From assembly GCF_000373565.1 (NCBI RefSeq), contig NZ_KB891803.1, positions 181,150 to 245,149 on the forward strand: 64,000 nt of DNA, read 5' to 3'. A model generated the notes under the pieces. The model was given only the letters and a program-made list of their open reading frames with translations, ran no database searches and was not told the origin of the DNA. Positions 1 through 7,443 of the stretch are shown one piece after another. Each line of letters starts with the position of its first letter. The first letter of the stretch is position 1. The DNA comes from Streptomyces sp. HmicA12 (GTDB taxonomy: Bacteria; Actinomycetota; Actinomycetes; Streptomycetales; Streptomycetaceae). Made by a program: the position numbers and the translations under genes.

Positions 1-491
1 GCCTGGACGACTGGCCCGTGAAGCAGCGCAACCTCGCGCGCTATCTGTTCCTGCACCCCGGTGCCCGCGAGCTGTTCGCCGACTGGGACCGTCAGATCAC
101 CGCCTGCGTCGCGCGGCTGCGTGCCATGGCCGGCACCGCCCCCGACGCACCCGACCTGACCCACCTCGTCGGCGAACTCCTGCTCAAGAGCCCCGACTTC
201 GCGAAGCTCTGGGAGCGCTACGAGGTGGCCGGACGCAAGCCCGCGCAGAAGAGCTTCCAGCACCCGCAGGTCGGCACGCTCACCCTCACCTCGCAGTCCC
301 TTCAGGTGGAAGGCACCCCGGGCCAGCGGATCGGTGTCTACACCGCCGAACCCGGCACCCCCGACCACGACGCCCTGCTCCTGCTCGACATGACCGCACC
401 GCAGCCGGCCGAACGCCCCGCGCCCGCACCGCAGCCGGCCGAACGCCCCGCGCCCGCCCCGGAAGCCGCCGGAGAGCCCCGCCGGGACTGA
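1..491 (+). CDS. XRE-type regulator, C-terminal part (MmyB-like ligand-binding domain), cut by window start
   Basis: The reading frame is open from the first base, so the helix-turn-helix half lies outside the window. The visible part resembles the MmyB-like ligand-binding domain found behind Streptomyces XRE helix-turn-helix domains (RNLARYLFLHP, ADWDR, LVGELL, FQHPQVGTLTL). The end of the same domain in the convergent gene at 505-1374 aligns well with it, so the two are paralogues. The C-terminus is a Pro/Ala-rich tail made by a perfect 30-base tandem duplication. It ends 13 bases before the stop of the opposite gene. Function is probably DNA-binding regulation; the ligand is unknown. Confidence 0.8.
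   Translation, partial: LDDWPVKQRNLARYLFLHPGARELFADWDRQITACVARLRAMAGTAPDAPDLTHLVGELLLKSPDFAKLWERYEVAGRKPAQKSFQHPQVGTLTLTSQSLQVEGTPGQRIGVYTAEPGTPDHDALLLLDMTAPQPAERPAPAPQPAERPAPAPEAAGEPRRD
396..455 (+). repeat. two perfect 30-bp tandem copies inside the regulator C-terminus
   Basis: Bases 396-425 and 426-455 are identical. The unit encodes a ten-residue Pro/Ala-rich block (QPAERPAPAP), so the duplication lengthens a probably disordered tail without shifting the frame. Confidence 0.9.
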
Positions 492-504
492 CCGCGCGGG
501 AGAC

Positions 505-1374
505 TCAGTCGGCGGGTTCCACGGTGGTGCGGTGCCGGTCGGCCGCCCAGGACGCGAGGATCCGCAGACCGTCGTGGGTGGGCGAGCCGACTTCGGCGGT
601 CCACACGACGAGCTGCTGGTCGGGGTCGGTGCTGGCCGTCAGGGTGTCCCAGTCGAGGGACAGCTCACCGGCGACCGGATGGTTCATAACCTTCGTCCCC
701 ACGCCGAGCGTGGCGACATGGTGCGCGGCCCACCACTGACGGAAATCCTCGTCCTGGACGCACAACTCACCGACCAAAGCGGTCAGTCGGGGGTCGTCCG
801 GATACTTCGCCGCCTGCATGCGCAATTGCGCGACCGCGGTACGGGCGACACCTTTCCAGTCCGCATACAGAGTGCGCATCGCGGGATCGGTGAAAAGAAT
901 CCGCACGTAATTCCGGTGCTTCTCCGGCACCGCGCCGAAGTCGGTCACGAGCGCCGCCGCCAGAGGATTCCAGGCGATGACGTCCATCCGGCGGCCCATC
1001 ACGACGGCCGGCGTGGAGGTGAGGTCGTCCAGGACCCTGCGCAGCTGCGGCTGCACCTTCTGCCGGGCCCGGCGGCGGGGCCGGGCCGTCTCCTTGCCCG
1101 CCAGGCCGAACACGTAGCGTCGCTGGTCGTCGTCGAGACGCAGCACCTGGGCCACGGCCTCCAGCACCGGCGCCGACGGAGGCAGTCGGCCCTGCTCAAG
1201 ACGCGTGTAGTAGTCGGTGGAGATCGCCGCGAGCAGGGCCACCTCTTCCCTGCGCAGCCCGGCGACCCTGCGCTGCCCGCCGCTGTCGGGCAGGCCCACG
1301 GCGCGCGGGCTCAGCTCGGACCGGCGGGCCTTGAGGAATTCGCCCAGCTCGTTCAGATGCGGTGTCGGACTCAT
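505..1374 (-). CDS. helix-turn-helix XRE regulator with MmyB-like domain
   Basis: A 289-residue regulator. An XRE helix-turn-helix lies at about residues 38-65 (GLRREEVALLA followed by DYYTRLEQG) and an MmyB-like ligand-binding domain at about 100-270. I chose the ATG whose protein begins MSPTPHLNEL because upstream codons read as promoter-like DNA and family members begin this way. The gene is divergent from the SDR gene at 1536, an arrangement very common for this family, in which the regulator controls the neighbouring oxidoreductase. A perfect 16-bp palindrome between them is a likely operator. The ligand cannot be deduced. Confidence 0.9.
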   Translation of the reverse strand: MSPTPHLNELGEFLKARRSELSPRAVGLPDSGGQRRVAGLRREEVALLAAISTDYYTRLEQGRLPPSAPVLEAVAQVLRLDDDQRRYVFGLAGKETARPRRRARQKVQPQLRRVLDDLTSTPAVVMGRRMDVIAWNPLAAALVTDFGAVPEKHRNYVRILFTDPAMRTLYADWKGVARTAVAQLRMQAAKYPDDPRLTALVGELCVQDEDFRQWWAAHHVATLGVGTKVMNHPVAGELSLDWDTLTASTDPDQQLVVWTAEVGSPTHDGLRILASWAADRHRTTVEPAD

Positions 1375-1410
1375 ACGTCCAGTGTGGCAGCGGAAGGTCC
1401 CGGCGTGAGG

Positions 1411-1447
1411 GGGAAGAATTCTTCCCAGGAAGTTTCTCTCCCAGGAA
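1411..1447. promoter_or_regulatory. perfect palindrome and direct repeats between MmyB regulator and SDR gene
   Basis: GGGAAGAATTCTTCCC at 1411-1426 is a perfect 16-bp palindrome. TCCCAGGAA then occurs at 1423-1431 and again at 1439-1447, a 16-base period. The block lies in the 161-bp divergent intergenic region, so it is a good candidate operator for the adjacent XRE regulator acting on both promoters. No binding data exist; this is inference from symmetry and position. Confidence 0.55.
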
Positions 1448-1535
1448 CAAAGTCTCCTCTGCACGTACGTCCGCGGGAGTGCCAGTCTGGAATTGCGCCA
1501 GACAGGAACCCGAATACGCAGGAGTTTTCCCCCTC

Positions 1536-2378
1536 ATGAGCAAGGTCATCTTCGTCACCGGTGCGGGCCGCGGCCTGGGCGCCGACATCGCCCGCCAGGC
1601 CCTTGCCGCCGGCCACCAGGTCGTCGCCACCGGCCGCCGCCCGGAAAGCGTGCTGCGGGCGCTCGGCGGCGAGCAGGACAAGCTGCTGGTGACCGCGCTG
1701 GACATCACCAGTGCCGACGACGCCCGTACGGCTGTCGCCGCCGCCGTGGCCCGGTTCGGCCGCATCGACGTCCTGATCAACAATGCGGCCGCTTTCCAGG
1801 CCGGCTACTTCGAGGAGATCTCCGACGCGCAGATGCGCGCGCAGATGGAGACGAACCTGTTCGGCCCGATGAACGTCACCCGCGCCGTCCTGCCCGCCAT
1901 GCGCGGCCGGCGCTCGGGGCACATCGTCACGATCTCCTCGATCGCCGGACTGGTCGGCCAGGAGTTCTGCGTCGCCTACGCCGCCGCCAAGTTCGGTGTC
2001 GAGGGCTGGATGGAGTCCCTGCGGTACGACGTCGAGCCGTACGGCATCGGCACGACGATCGTCGAGCCCGGCTTCTTCCGCACCGAGCTGCTCGTGGACG
2101 CCTCCACCAGCTGGGCCGAGCTGTCCGTCGACGACTACGCCGAGCGCACCCGGACCACCAAGGCGATGTGGCAGTCGATGAACGGGCAGCAGGCCGGCGA
2201 CCCGGTCAAGCTCGCCGACGCACTCCTGGAGGTCATCGACCTGCCCGATCCGCCGCTGCGGTTCGTCGCCGGCGACGACGCCCTCCACACCGCCGAGGCC
2301 AAGGGCCAGGAGATCACCGCGCAGGCCACCGCATCCCGCGCCCTGGGCAGCGACCTCGCCCACACCGACGCCGCCTGA
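1536..2378 (+). CDS. SDR family NAD(P)-dependent oxidoreductase
   Basis: A 280-residue classical short-chain dehydrogenase. The cofactor motif TGAGRGLG is at residues 8-15, NNAA at 82-85, the catalytic serine near 134-135, and the Y148-x3-K152 pair in VAYAAAKF. The start is the ATG 12 bases after GGAG; upstream in-frame codons overlap the putative operator. The last part (FRTELL) is typical of the SDRs that sit beside MmyB-type regulators. It heads a co-directional set with the cupin at 2421 and the MDR remnant at 2878. The substrate is unknown. Confidence 0.9.
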   Translation: MSKVIFVTGAGRGLGADIARQALAAGHQVVATGRRPESVLRALGGEQDKLLVTALDITSADDARTAVAAAVARFGRIDVLINNAAAFQAGYFEEISDAQMRAQMETNLFGPMNVTRAVLPAMRGRRSGHIVTISSIAGLVGQEFCVAYAAAKFGVEGWMESLRYDVEPYGIGTTIVEPGFFRTELLVDASTSWAELSVDDYAERTRTTKAMWQSMNGQQAGDPVKLADALLEVIDLPDPPLRFVAGDDALHTAEAKGQEITAQATASRALGSDLAHTDAA

Positions 2379-2420
2379 CCCAGCCACCCCCGATCCCCAC
2401 CACGCACCAAGGAGCACGTC

Positions 2421-2843
2421 ATGGAATTCGTGAAGCCGCAGCCGACCGGTAAGGGCCCTGCCGACTGGTTCGACGGAGACGTCTGGTTCGACGTCATCCA
2501 CGCGGGTCAGGAGCCCTCCCGGATCCGCGCCAACATGGTGCGCTTCGCGCCGGGCGCCCACACGGCCTGGCACCACCACGCCGTCGGCCAGACCCTGCAC
2601 GTCGTCGCCGGCACCGCCCTGATCGGCACCCGCGACGGCACCGTCTACGAGGCCCACCCGGGCGAGACGGTGACCTGCCCGCCCGGCGAGGAGCACTGGC
2701 ACGGCGCCACCGAGGAGAACTTCATGCAGCACCTCGCCCTGTGGGAAGGCACCGCACCCGACGACGACCGGCCCGAGACCACCTGGCTCGAACACGTCAC
2801 CGACGAGCAGTACACCGCACCCCGCACGCGCAGCAGCCGCTGA
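2421..2843 (+). CDS. small cupin-domain protein
   Basis: A 140-residue single-domain cupin. Metal-binding cupin motif 1 is visible as HHH at residues 51-53 (WHHHAVGQTLHVVAG), and motif 2 as PPGEEHWHG around residues 88-95. It resembles the small manganese cupins annotated as (R)-mandelonitrile-lyase-like or carboxymuconolactone-associated cupins. It starts 42 bases after the SDR stop, behind AAGGAG, and probably shares its mRNA. A role beside an SDR in small-molecule oxidation or detoxification is plausible, but the substrate is not known. Confidence 0.85.
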   Translation: MEFVKPQPTGKGPADWFDGDVWFDVIHAGQEPSRIRANMVRFAPGAHTAWHHHAVGQTLHVVAGTALIGTRDGTVYEAHPGETVTCPPGEEHWHGATEENFMQHLALWEGTAPDDDRPETTWLEHVTDEQYTAPRTRSSR

Positions 2844-2877
2844 CCGCATCCGTTTGCACGCCAAGGAGCACCCGATC

Positions 2878-3147
2878 ATGACCGCGACGATGACCGCGCT
2901 CTTCGGCGGCACGGGACCCGACTGGACACCTCGTCAGGTGCCCGTTCACGTCCAGGGCCCCGGTCAGATCGTGGTGCGCGCGCACGCGGTGGCGCTCAAC
3001 AACGCCGACGCCGTGAGGCTCGCCGCCGCCGACGGCAGCGTTCGCCCCCTCATCGAGAGCACCTGGTCCTTCGACACCGCCGCACCAGCCCTGGCGCGGC
3101 TTCGGTCGCACCGGGCCCACGGGGAGATCGTCCTCACTGTCCCGTGA
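2878..3147 (+). pseudogene. MDR (zinc-type/quinone) oxidoreductase remnant with internal deletion
   Basis: The 89-codon frame keeps a start with a good AAGGAG site but reads as two ends of a medium-chain dehydrogenase joined together. Residues 1 to about 50 match the GroES-like N-terminus (QIVVRAHAVALNNADAVRL). Residues about 56-89 match the family's C-terminal end (F-D-x-A-x-x-A-x-x-x-L followed by GEIVLTVP). The middle of about 200 residues, including the Rossmann domain, is missing without a frameshift. The product cannot be a working dehydrogenase. A transposon-end-like sequence follows the stop by a few bases (3151-3177). Confidence 0.75.
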
Positions 3148-3150
3148 GAA

Positions 3151-3177
3151 GGGACTTGGCGGACACGACCTAGGCCT
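3151..3177. repeat. solitary transposon/MITE terminal-repeat-like sequence
   Basis: GGGACTTGGCGGACACGACC at 3151-3170, continuing TAGGCCT, matches the end of the miniature element at 45298-45439 with one mismatch over about 20 bases. Nineteen bases of it (3159-3177) are identical to 62774-62792. No partner end is visible nearby, so it looks like a scar or a solo end. It supplies the TAG stop of the minus-strand gene at 3170 and lies four bases after the remnant MDR stop. Confidence 0.65.
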
Positions 3178-3952
3178 GCGGCGGGGTCGCGTCCGGGTCG
3201 ACGTCGTGCAGCTTCGAGATGTCGACCGACTCGTCCGCGGACGGCGTCTTGTCTGGCACGGGCGTGTCGTAGTCCGTGAGTGTCATCGTGATGTTCTCGT
3301 CGTCGCCCTTCTCGGTGGCCCGGACGAGACGGTGCGGCGCGTCGGAGGTGACGTACATCGTGATCGTGCTGCCGTCCTCGCTACCGGTCAGCGGGACGAC
3401 ACCGGTGCCGTCGACCTGGGTCGCGTCGCCCTTGGTGAGGCTCTCCTGCGCCGCGCGCGCCGAGCCGCTGTCCAGCTGACCGCGGAACGCGTCGAGATCG
3501 CAGGTGTCGGCGAGCCCGGCGAGCATCGGGTCGTCGGTGGTGCCGTGCACGTACCGGTCGCCGAACAGCTGCGACGCCAACTCGCCCGCGCCGCCGCCGA
3601 CCTGTGTCTTCCAGAAGGTCGCGTCCGGCTTCATCCACACCTCGTCGCCGCGTTTCACGAGATCGACACTGCCGCCGTTCGCGCCGCCGACGCCCATGCG
3701 CAGCGAACCGGCGCAGTTGCCGTCCTCGTCGAGACGCAGGTCGAACGCGGCAGGGGTGCGGGTGCTGCGCTCGGTGTCCGACCGGTTCGCCAGGGTGATG
3801 TGCAGGGACTGCGCGTCCAGGAGTTCCTGCTTCGCCTCGTCGGCCAGCTGCCGTGCGCTGAGGTCCGCCGCGTCGCCGTCGGCGGCGAACGCCGGGCCCA
3901 CGGCCAGCACGCTCGCGCACAGGCAAGCGGTCGCCACTGTCTTACGTCTCAT
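3170..3952 (-). CDS. secreted protein, LppX/LolA-like fold suspected
   Basis: A 260-residue protein with a clear Sec signal peptide (MRRKTVATACLCASVLAVGPAFA, cleavage after AFA near residue 23). The rest has features of mycobacterial-type LppX/LprG lipoproteins or LolA-like proteins: alternating beta-rich stretches (LHITLAN, FDLRLDEDGNCAGSLRMG, DEVWMKPDATFWK) and two Cys that could form a disulfide. There is no lipobox, since no Cys follows the hydrophobic core in the right place. The stop codon falls inside a transposon-end-like sequence, so the natural C-terminus may have been altered. Function unknown, extracytoplasmic. Confidence 0.8.
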   Translation of the reverse strand: MRRKTVATACLCASVLAVGPAFAADGDAADLSARQLADEAKQELLDAQSLHITLANRSDTERSTRTPAAFDLRLDEDGNCAGSLRMGVGGANGGSVDLVKRGDEVWMKPDATFWKTQVGGGAGELASQLFGDRYVHGTTDDPMLAGLADTCDLDAFRGQLDSGSARAAQESLTKGDATQVDGTGVVPLTGSEDGSTITMYVTSDAPHRLVRATEKGDDENITMTLTDYDTPVPDKTPSADESVDISKLHDVDPDATPPQA

Positions 3953-4073
3953 GACGTCACCTCGCCGTCGCGGACCCCACGTCCGGGTGCCCTAAATACC
4001 CGTAAAGTCTATGTTCGTCACGCCGTCGGTGTCCTGGTGGAAGCCCAGCGAGGAGACGGAGGGGAGGGCGGAG

Positions 4074-5615
4074 TCAGTCGCCCCTGCCGCACACCCGAAG
4101 GCCCACCGGAGTTCCGCACGGCAGATGTCCGTGGGCGGCGACGACTCCCTTGCCGGTGCCGTTGTCGACGGCGTACGACAGGAAGCTGGACGCCAGCGAG
4201 TCGGCCGGCGGACGGCCGTAGGTGTAGGCGTACTCGATCTCGCGGTACGGGTAGCCGCCCGCGTCGAGCCGGTCCGGGTCCGGGGCGCGCCCGTCGAGGG
4301 TGACGCGGTGCAGGCCGAGCGGCGCGTCCGGCGGGGACGCGGCGCGCAGTTCGCTGTAGCCGAGGGCGCCGGGCGTGCGGGCGACGGCCTCCAGGACCTG
4401 CTCGGTGGAGTCGAGTTCGCAGCGCAGCACCGACGCCGTGCGCACGGTGCGGTTGACGCAGTCGTCCGAGGAGGCCGGTGGCTCGTCGGCGCCCGCGAGA
4501 ACGCGGCTCGTCAGGGCGGAGCGGGTGCCCGAGCCCGAGGAGCGGCTGACGAGCACCACCGGCAGATCCGGACCGCCGAGCTCGGACCAGTTGCGGACCC
4601 GGCCACCGTAGAGGCGGCGTACGTCGGCCACGGACAGGTTCGTCAGGCGGACGTCGTCGTGCACGACGAGGGTGAAGAGGGAGACCGCGATGCGGCTCTC
4701 GCCGAGCCGGGTGTAGCTCGCCGGGCGGGGCCCGTCCGAGAACGCCACGACATGGGCCCCCTGGTCCAACGCGCCTTCGGACAGCGCGAGTTCACGTACG
4801 CCGGTGCGGCTGCCGTGCGTGGTGACCGTGATGTCGGGTCTGCCCTGGCAATGGTCCCGGTATTTCTGCGCCAGCTCGTTCAGGACGGGCTCGAACGCGG
4901 TGGAGCCGGTGAGCCGGAGCCTGCCCGTCTCGCAGTCGCTCGGGAGCGCGGGCGGCAGCAGCATCGGCAGGGTCACGGCGGCGATCAGGGCGATGCCGAG
5001 GACCACCGTGGTCCAGCGGGCCTTCCTGCTGAACACCGGCGGCTTCTCGTCCGGGGTGAGGCTGTGGTTCTCGTGCAGGGAGCCGTCGCGGACGTCGCCG
5101 GTGACCGTGACCTTGTCCCCCTCCTGCCCGCCCGTCAGCAGCACGAGGATCTTGTAGAACGCGCCCGGCTTCAGCGGGACGCGGGGGATGAGCAGGGTGC
5201 TGGTGCCCACGACGCGCAGGCCGGGCTCGTTCTCGAAGTAGCCCATCAGATTGGCGTGGTCCTCGGGCAGTGTGACGTCCTGCGCCTCGATGCGGCGCCC
5301 GGTGAACTCGGCGGTGAGCCCGTACTCGCGCGGCGAGTGGATGTAGTCGGACTCCTCGATGTGCCGGGTGCCGTCGTTCTCGATGCGCAACAGGACGAGC
5401 GTCGCGTCGCGCATCGCGGGCAGGTCGTTGAAGAGCCCGAGGCGCGGATCGGCTTCGTCCGTCGGGCCGTTGTGTCCTATGGCGATGTCCATCTGTGTGC
5501 GGAAACCGATGCGCCGGCTGCGCCGCGCCCGCAGGTCGGCGGCGAACGGGGTGACCATGGAGGCGAGGCCGAGCACCAGGCCCGCTGCCGTGAAGCTGAT
5601 TTCGAGCCATCCCAT
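4074..5615 (-). CDS. membrane-anchored PstS-like substrate-binding protein
   Basis: A 513-residue protein from the ATG of MGWLEISF (an upstream in-frame ATG would add 26 residues). A first membrane segment (about 3-23) is followed by a cytoplasmic-looking region of about 170 residues. A second membrane segment lies at about 200-225 (VVLGIALIAAVTLPMLLPP). The outer domain then resembles phosphate-binding PstS: GSTAFEPVLNELAQKY, a GSRTGV loop, SRSSGSGTRSAL and LGYSELRAA. It is not a free lipoprotein, and no ABC permease or ATPase lies beside it. It may be a sensor that uses a PstS-type domain rather than a transporter component. Confidence 0.75.
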   Translation of the reverse strand: MGWLEISFTAAGLVLGLASMVTPFAADLRARRSRRIGFRTQMDIAIGHNGPTDEADPRLGLFNDLPAMRDATLVLLRIENDGTRHIEESDYIHSPREYGLTAEFTGRRIEAQDVTLPEDHANLMGYFENEPGLRVVGTSTLLIPRVPLKPGAFYKILVLLTGGQEGDKVTVTGDVRDGSLHENHSLTPDEKPPVFSRKARWTTVVLGIALIAAVTLPMLLPPALPSDCETGRLRLTGSTAFEPVLNELAQKYRDHCQGRPDITVTTHGSRTGVRELALSEGALDQGAHVVAFSDGPRPASYTRLGESRIAVSLFTLVVHDDVRLTNLSVADVRRLYGGRVRNWSELGGPDLPVVLVSRSSGSGTRSALTSRVLAGADEPPASSDDCVNRTVRTASVLRCELDSTEQVLEAVARTPGALGYSELRAASPPDAPLGLHRVTLDGRAPDPDRLDAGGYPYREIEYAYTYGRPPADSLASSFLSYAVDNGTGKGVVAAHGHLPCGTPVGLRVCGRGD

Positions 5616-5727
5616 GCCCCGACCGTACGGACTCTCCCGGCCCGCCAGGAGAGTCCGGAGCCGTCCTTCGCCCAGTGTTCGGCGACCGTTCAACTGCGGT
5701 GCCGCGTAAGGCGGTTGGGTGGCGCGA

Positions 5728-6189
5728 TCACGCCCCGGTCGTGGTGCCGGGCCGAATGATCATCAGTACCGTGACCGCGGCCCACAGCAGATTGAACGCG
5801 CCGGTGACCATGGCGAGCCGCGACGCGGACGGAGGCGGTGACCCCGCTTGTCCGACGCCGTCCAGCGCCGCTTCCTGCGCGGGCAGGATCCCCACGATGA
5901 GGACCGCGGCGGCCGCGAGGGTCAGGACGATCGACACGATCAGCCACGCGCTGCCGAGCACGCCGAGGCTGCTCGCCGTCGCGAACCCGAACACCGGCAC
6001 GGCGATGCCGACACCGGCGTACACCCGGCAGATGCGGTGCAGTGTCCGCAGCGTCGCCGCCGAGTCGCCCCCGTCCGGTGAACCGGCCGCCTCGCGCAGG
6101 GACTTGGGGAACATGCCGGCGGCCACGGCGACCGGTCCGACGGTCAGGACGGCGGCCAGGACGTGCAGGGTAAGCAGAAGCTTTGTCAT
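5728..6189 (-). CDS. DUF2269-like integral membrane protein
   Basis: A 153-residue protein with four hydrophobic segments (about 5-25, 55-72, 78-100, 125-145). The start MTKLLLTLHVLAAVLTVGPVAVAAGMFP is typical of the DUF2269 family, with the conserved early H and GP. Function of the family is unknown. It lies two bases downstream of the small gene ending at 6192, so the two are almost certainly cotranscribed, probably with the DJ-1 gene further upstream. Confidence 0.8.
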   Translation of the reverse strand: MTKLLLTLHVLAAVLTVGPVAVAAGMFPKSLREAAGSPDGGDSAATLRTLHRICRVYAGVGIAVPVFGFATASSLGVLGSAWLIVSIVLTLAAAAVLIVGILPAQEAALDGVGQAGSPPPSASRLAMVTGAFNLLWAAVTVLMIIRPGTTTGA

Positions 6190-6191
6190 GG

Positions 6192-6503
6192 TCAGCGGTC
6201 GACCGCCGCGCGGCGCACTCCGGTGACCTTCGACGCCGGCAGGCGCCCGGCGCGAGAGGTCCCGGCGAGCGTGTCGCCGTCGACGGTCACGGCGAACGCG
6301 AGGTTCAGCCGGAGCGGCCTGGTGACGGCCTGCCGCCAGGTGAGCCGGTCGCCGTCCAGGGCCACGTCCCGCAGCGGCACCTCCTCGCCGGTTCCCCGGG
6401 CGACGCCGCTGAACCGCCCTCCCTCTTCCCGGAGTTGGACGACTGCCTTGATCGTGCCGATGGGCGTGGCGACGGCCAGGTCCCAGATTCCCGCGACGGA
6501 CAT
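6192..6503 (-). CDS. small conserved beta-rich protein of unknown function
   Basis: A 103-residue protein starting MSVAGIWDLAVATPIG. It alternates short strands and polar turns (VQLREEGGRFSGVARG, GDRLTWRQAVTRPL, AFAVTVDGDTLAGTS), which suggests a small beta-barrel or lipocalin-like fold. It has no signal peptide. The T-x-P-x-G-x-x-K-A-x-V pattern is like small conserved hypothetical proteins in Streptomyces. It sits between the DJ-1/PfpI gene (61 bases) and the DUF2269-like gene (2 bases) in one run. The longer frame covering 7082 is antisense-type noise from the DJ-1 gene. Confidence 0.75.
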   Translation of the reverse strand: MSVAGIWDLAVATPIGTIKAVVQLREEGGRFSGVARGTGEEVPLRDVALDGDRLTWRQAVTRPLRLNLAFAVTVDGDTLAGTSRAGRLPASKVTGVRRAAVDR

Positions 6504-6564
6504 ACGACGGTTCTTCCTCACTGATGCGATGACAAGGGGCGGTGATGGTGGGGGTCGGGCGGTG

Positions 6565-7236
6565 TCAGAAGGTGGCGGGCGGCGGGCCCTGAGGACGCCA
6601 CACGACGCCCCGGCGCTCGTACGCGAAGAGCTCCTCGACGGCGTGGGCGATCCGCGGTCCCAGCTCGCGCTCCAGCAGATACAGGCCCAGGTCGAGACCT
6701 GAGGTGACGGCGGCTCCGGAGACGAGGTCGCCGTCGTCGACGACCCGGGCGTGCACCGCGTGCGCCCCGGTGGCGTCCAGCAGATCCATGCCCAGGTGGT
6801 GCGTCGTGACGTGCCGGCCCTCCAGGAGCCCCGCCATGGCCGGCACCAATGAGCCGCCGCACACCGTCGCCACGGTCGTGTCCGGGCCGTCCATCGCGGC
6901 CTTGAGCAGCGCGGGCAGCCCGGTGGTGAGCGTGCGGCCCAGCAGGACCGGGATCGTCGGCTCGGCCGCCTCCGGGTCCGGCTCCTCGTCCGGGGCGCCG
7001 ACGCGGCCCGCGGCGCCGGGCACCAGGACGACACCGGGGCGGGCGGGATCGAGCGCGGCGGTGGCCCGCAGCGCCAGTCCACCGGTACCGCCGACCACCT
7101 CCCGGGCGCCCTCCGCGGACACCAGCTCGACGGTCACCGCGCCGCCCGAGGCGGCACCACCGGCGTGCAGCACCTCGTACGGGGCGATGACATCGAGTGG
7201 ATCGAAACCATCGAACAGGACGATCTGGACGTGCAT
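6565..7236 (-). CDS. DJ-1/PfpI family protein
   Basis: A 223-residue class-I glutamine-amidotransferase-like protein. The N-terminus (VQIVLFDGFDPLDVIAPYEVL) and the nucleophile elbow VCGGS with Cys126 are typical of DJ-1/PfpI proteins related to isonitrile hydratase. TTHH follows at the expected place. There is no HTH domain, in contrast with the divergent gene at 7444. It may act as a hydrolase or hydratase on a small molecule. The 207-base divergent promoter region it shares with the GlxA-type regulator suggests that the regulator controls it. Confidence 0.85.
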   Translation of the reverse strand: MHVQIVLFDGFDPLDVIAPYEVLHAGGAASGGAVTVELVSAEGAREVVGGTGGLALRATAALDPARPGVVLVPGAAGRVGAPDEEPDPEAAEPTIPVLLGRTLTTGLPALLKAAMDGPDTTVATVCGGSLVPAMAGLLEGRHVTTHHLGMDLLDATGAHAVHARVVDDGDLVSGAAVTSGLDLGLYLLERELGPRIAHAVEELFAYERRGVVWRPQGPPPATF

Positions 7237-7260
7237 GGAGCGAATCCTTCGTAGGGGGAT

Positions 7261-7278
7261 GCCCCGGTCCGCGCCGGG
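7261..7278. promoter_or_regulatory. inverted repeat in DJ-1/GlxA divergent promoter region
   Basis: CCCCGG and CCGGGG are separated by six bases (CCCCGGTCCGCGCCGGGG). It sits in the 207-base region between divergent starts at 7236 and 7444. It could be an operator or a leader hairpin; the evidence is symmetry only. Confidence 0.3.
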
Positions 7279-7443
7279 GTCGTCCCCGACGCTAGACAGT
7301 GAATGATCACCGCCCCAGTGGCATTGATGACACCTTTCAACGGGATAGCGACAGCGGTAACAAGAGGAAGATCTGGTCACCGTCTGCACAAGTGCGCCTG
7401 AGATGGGTCTGGCGGCTTTCCGGCGGCGAGATAGATTTCCGCC

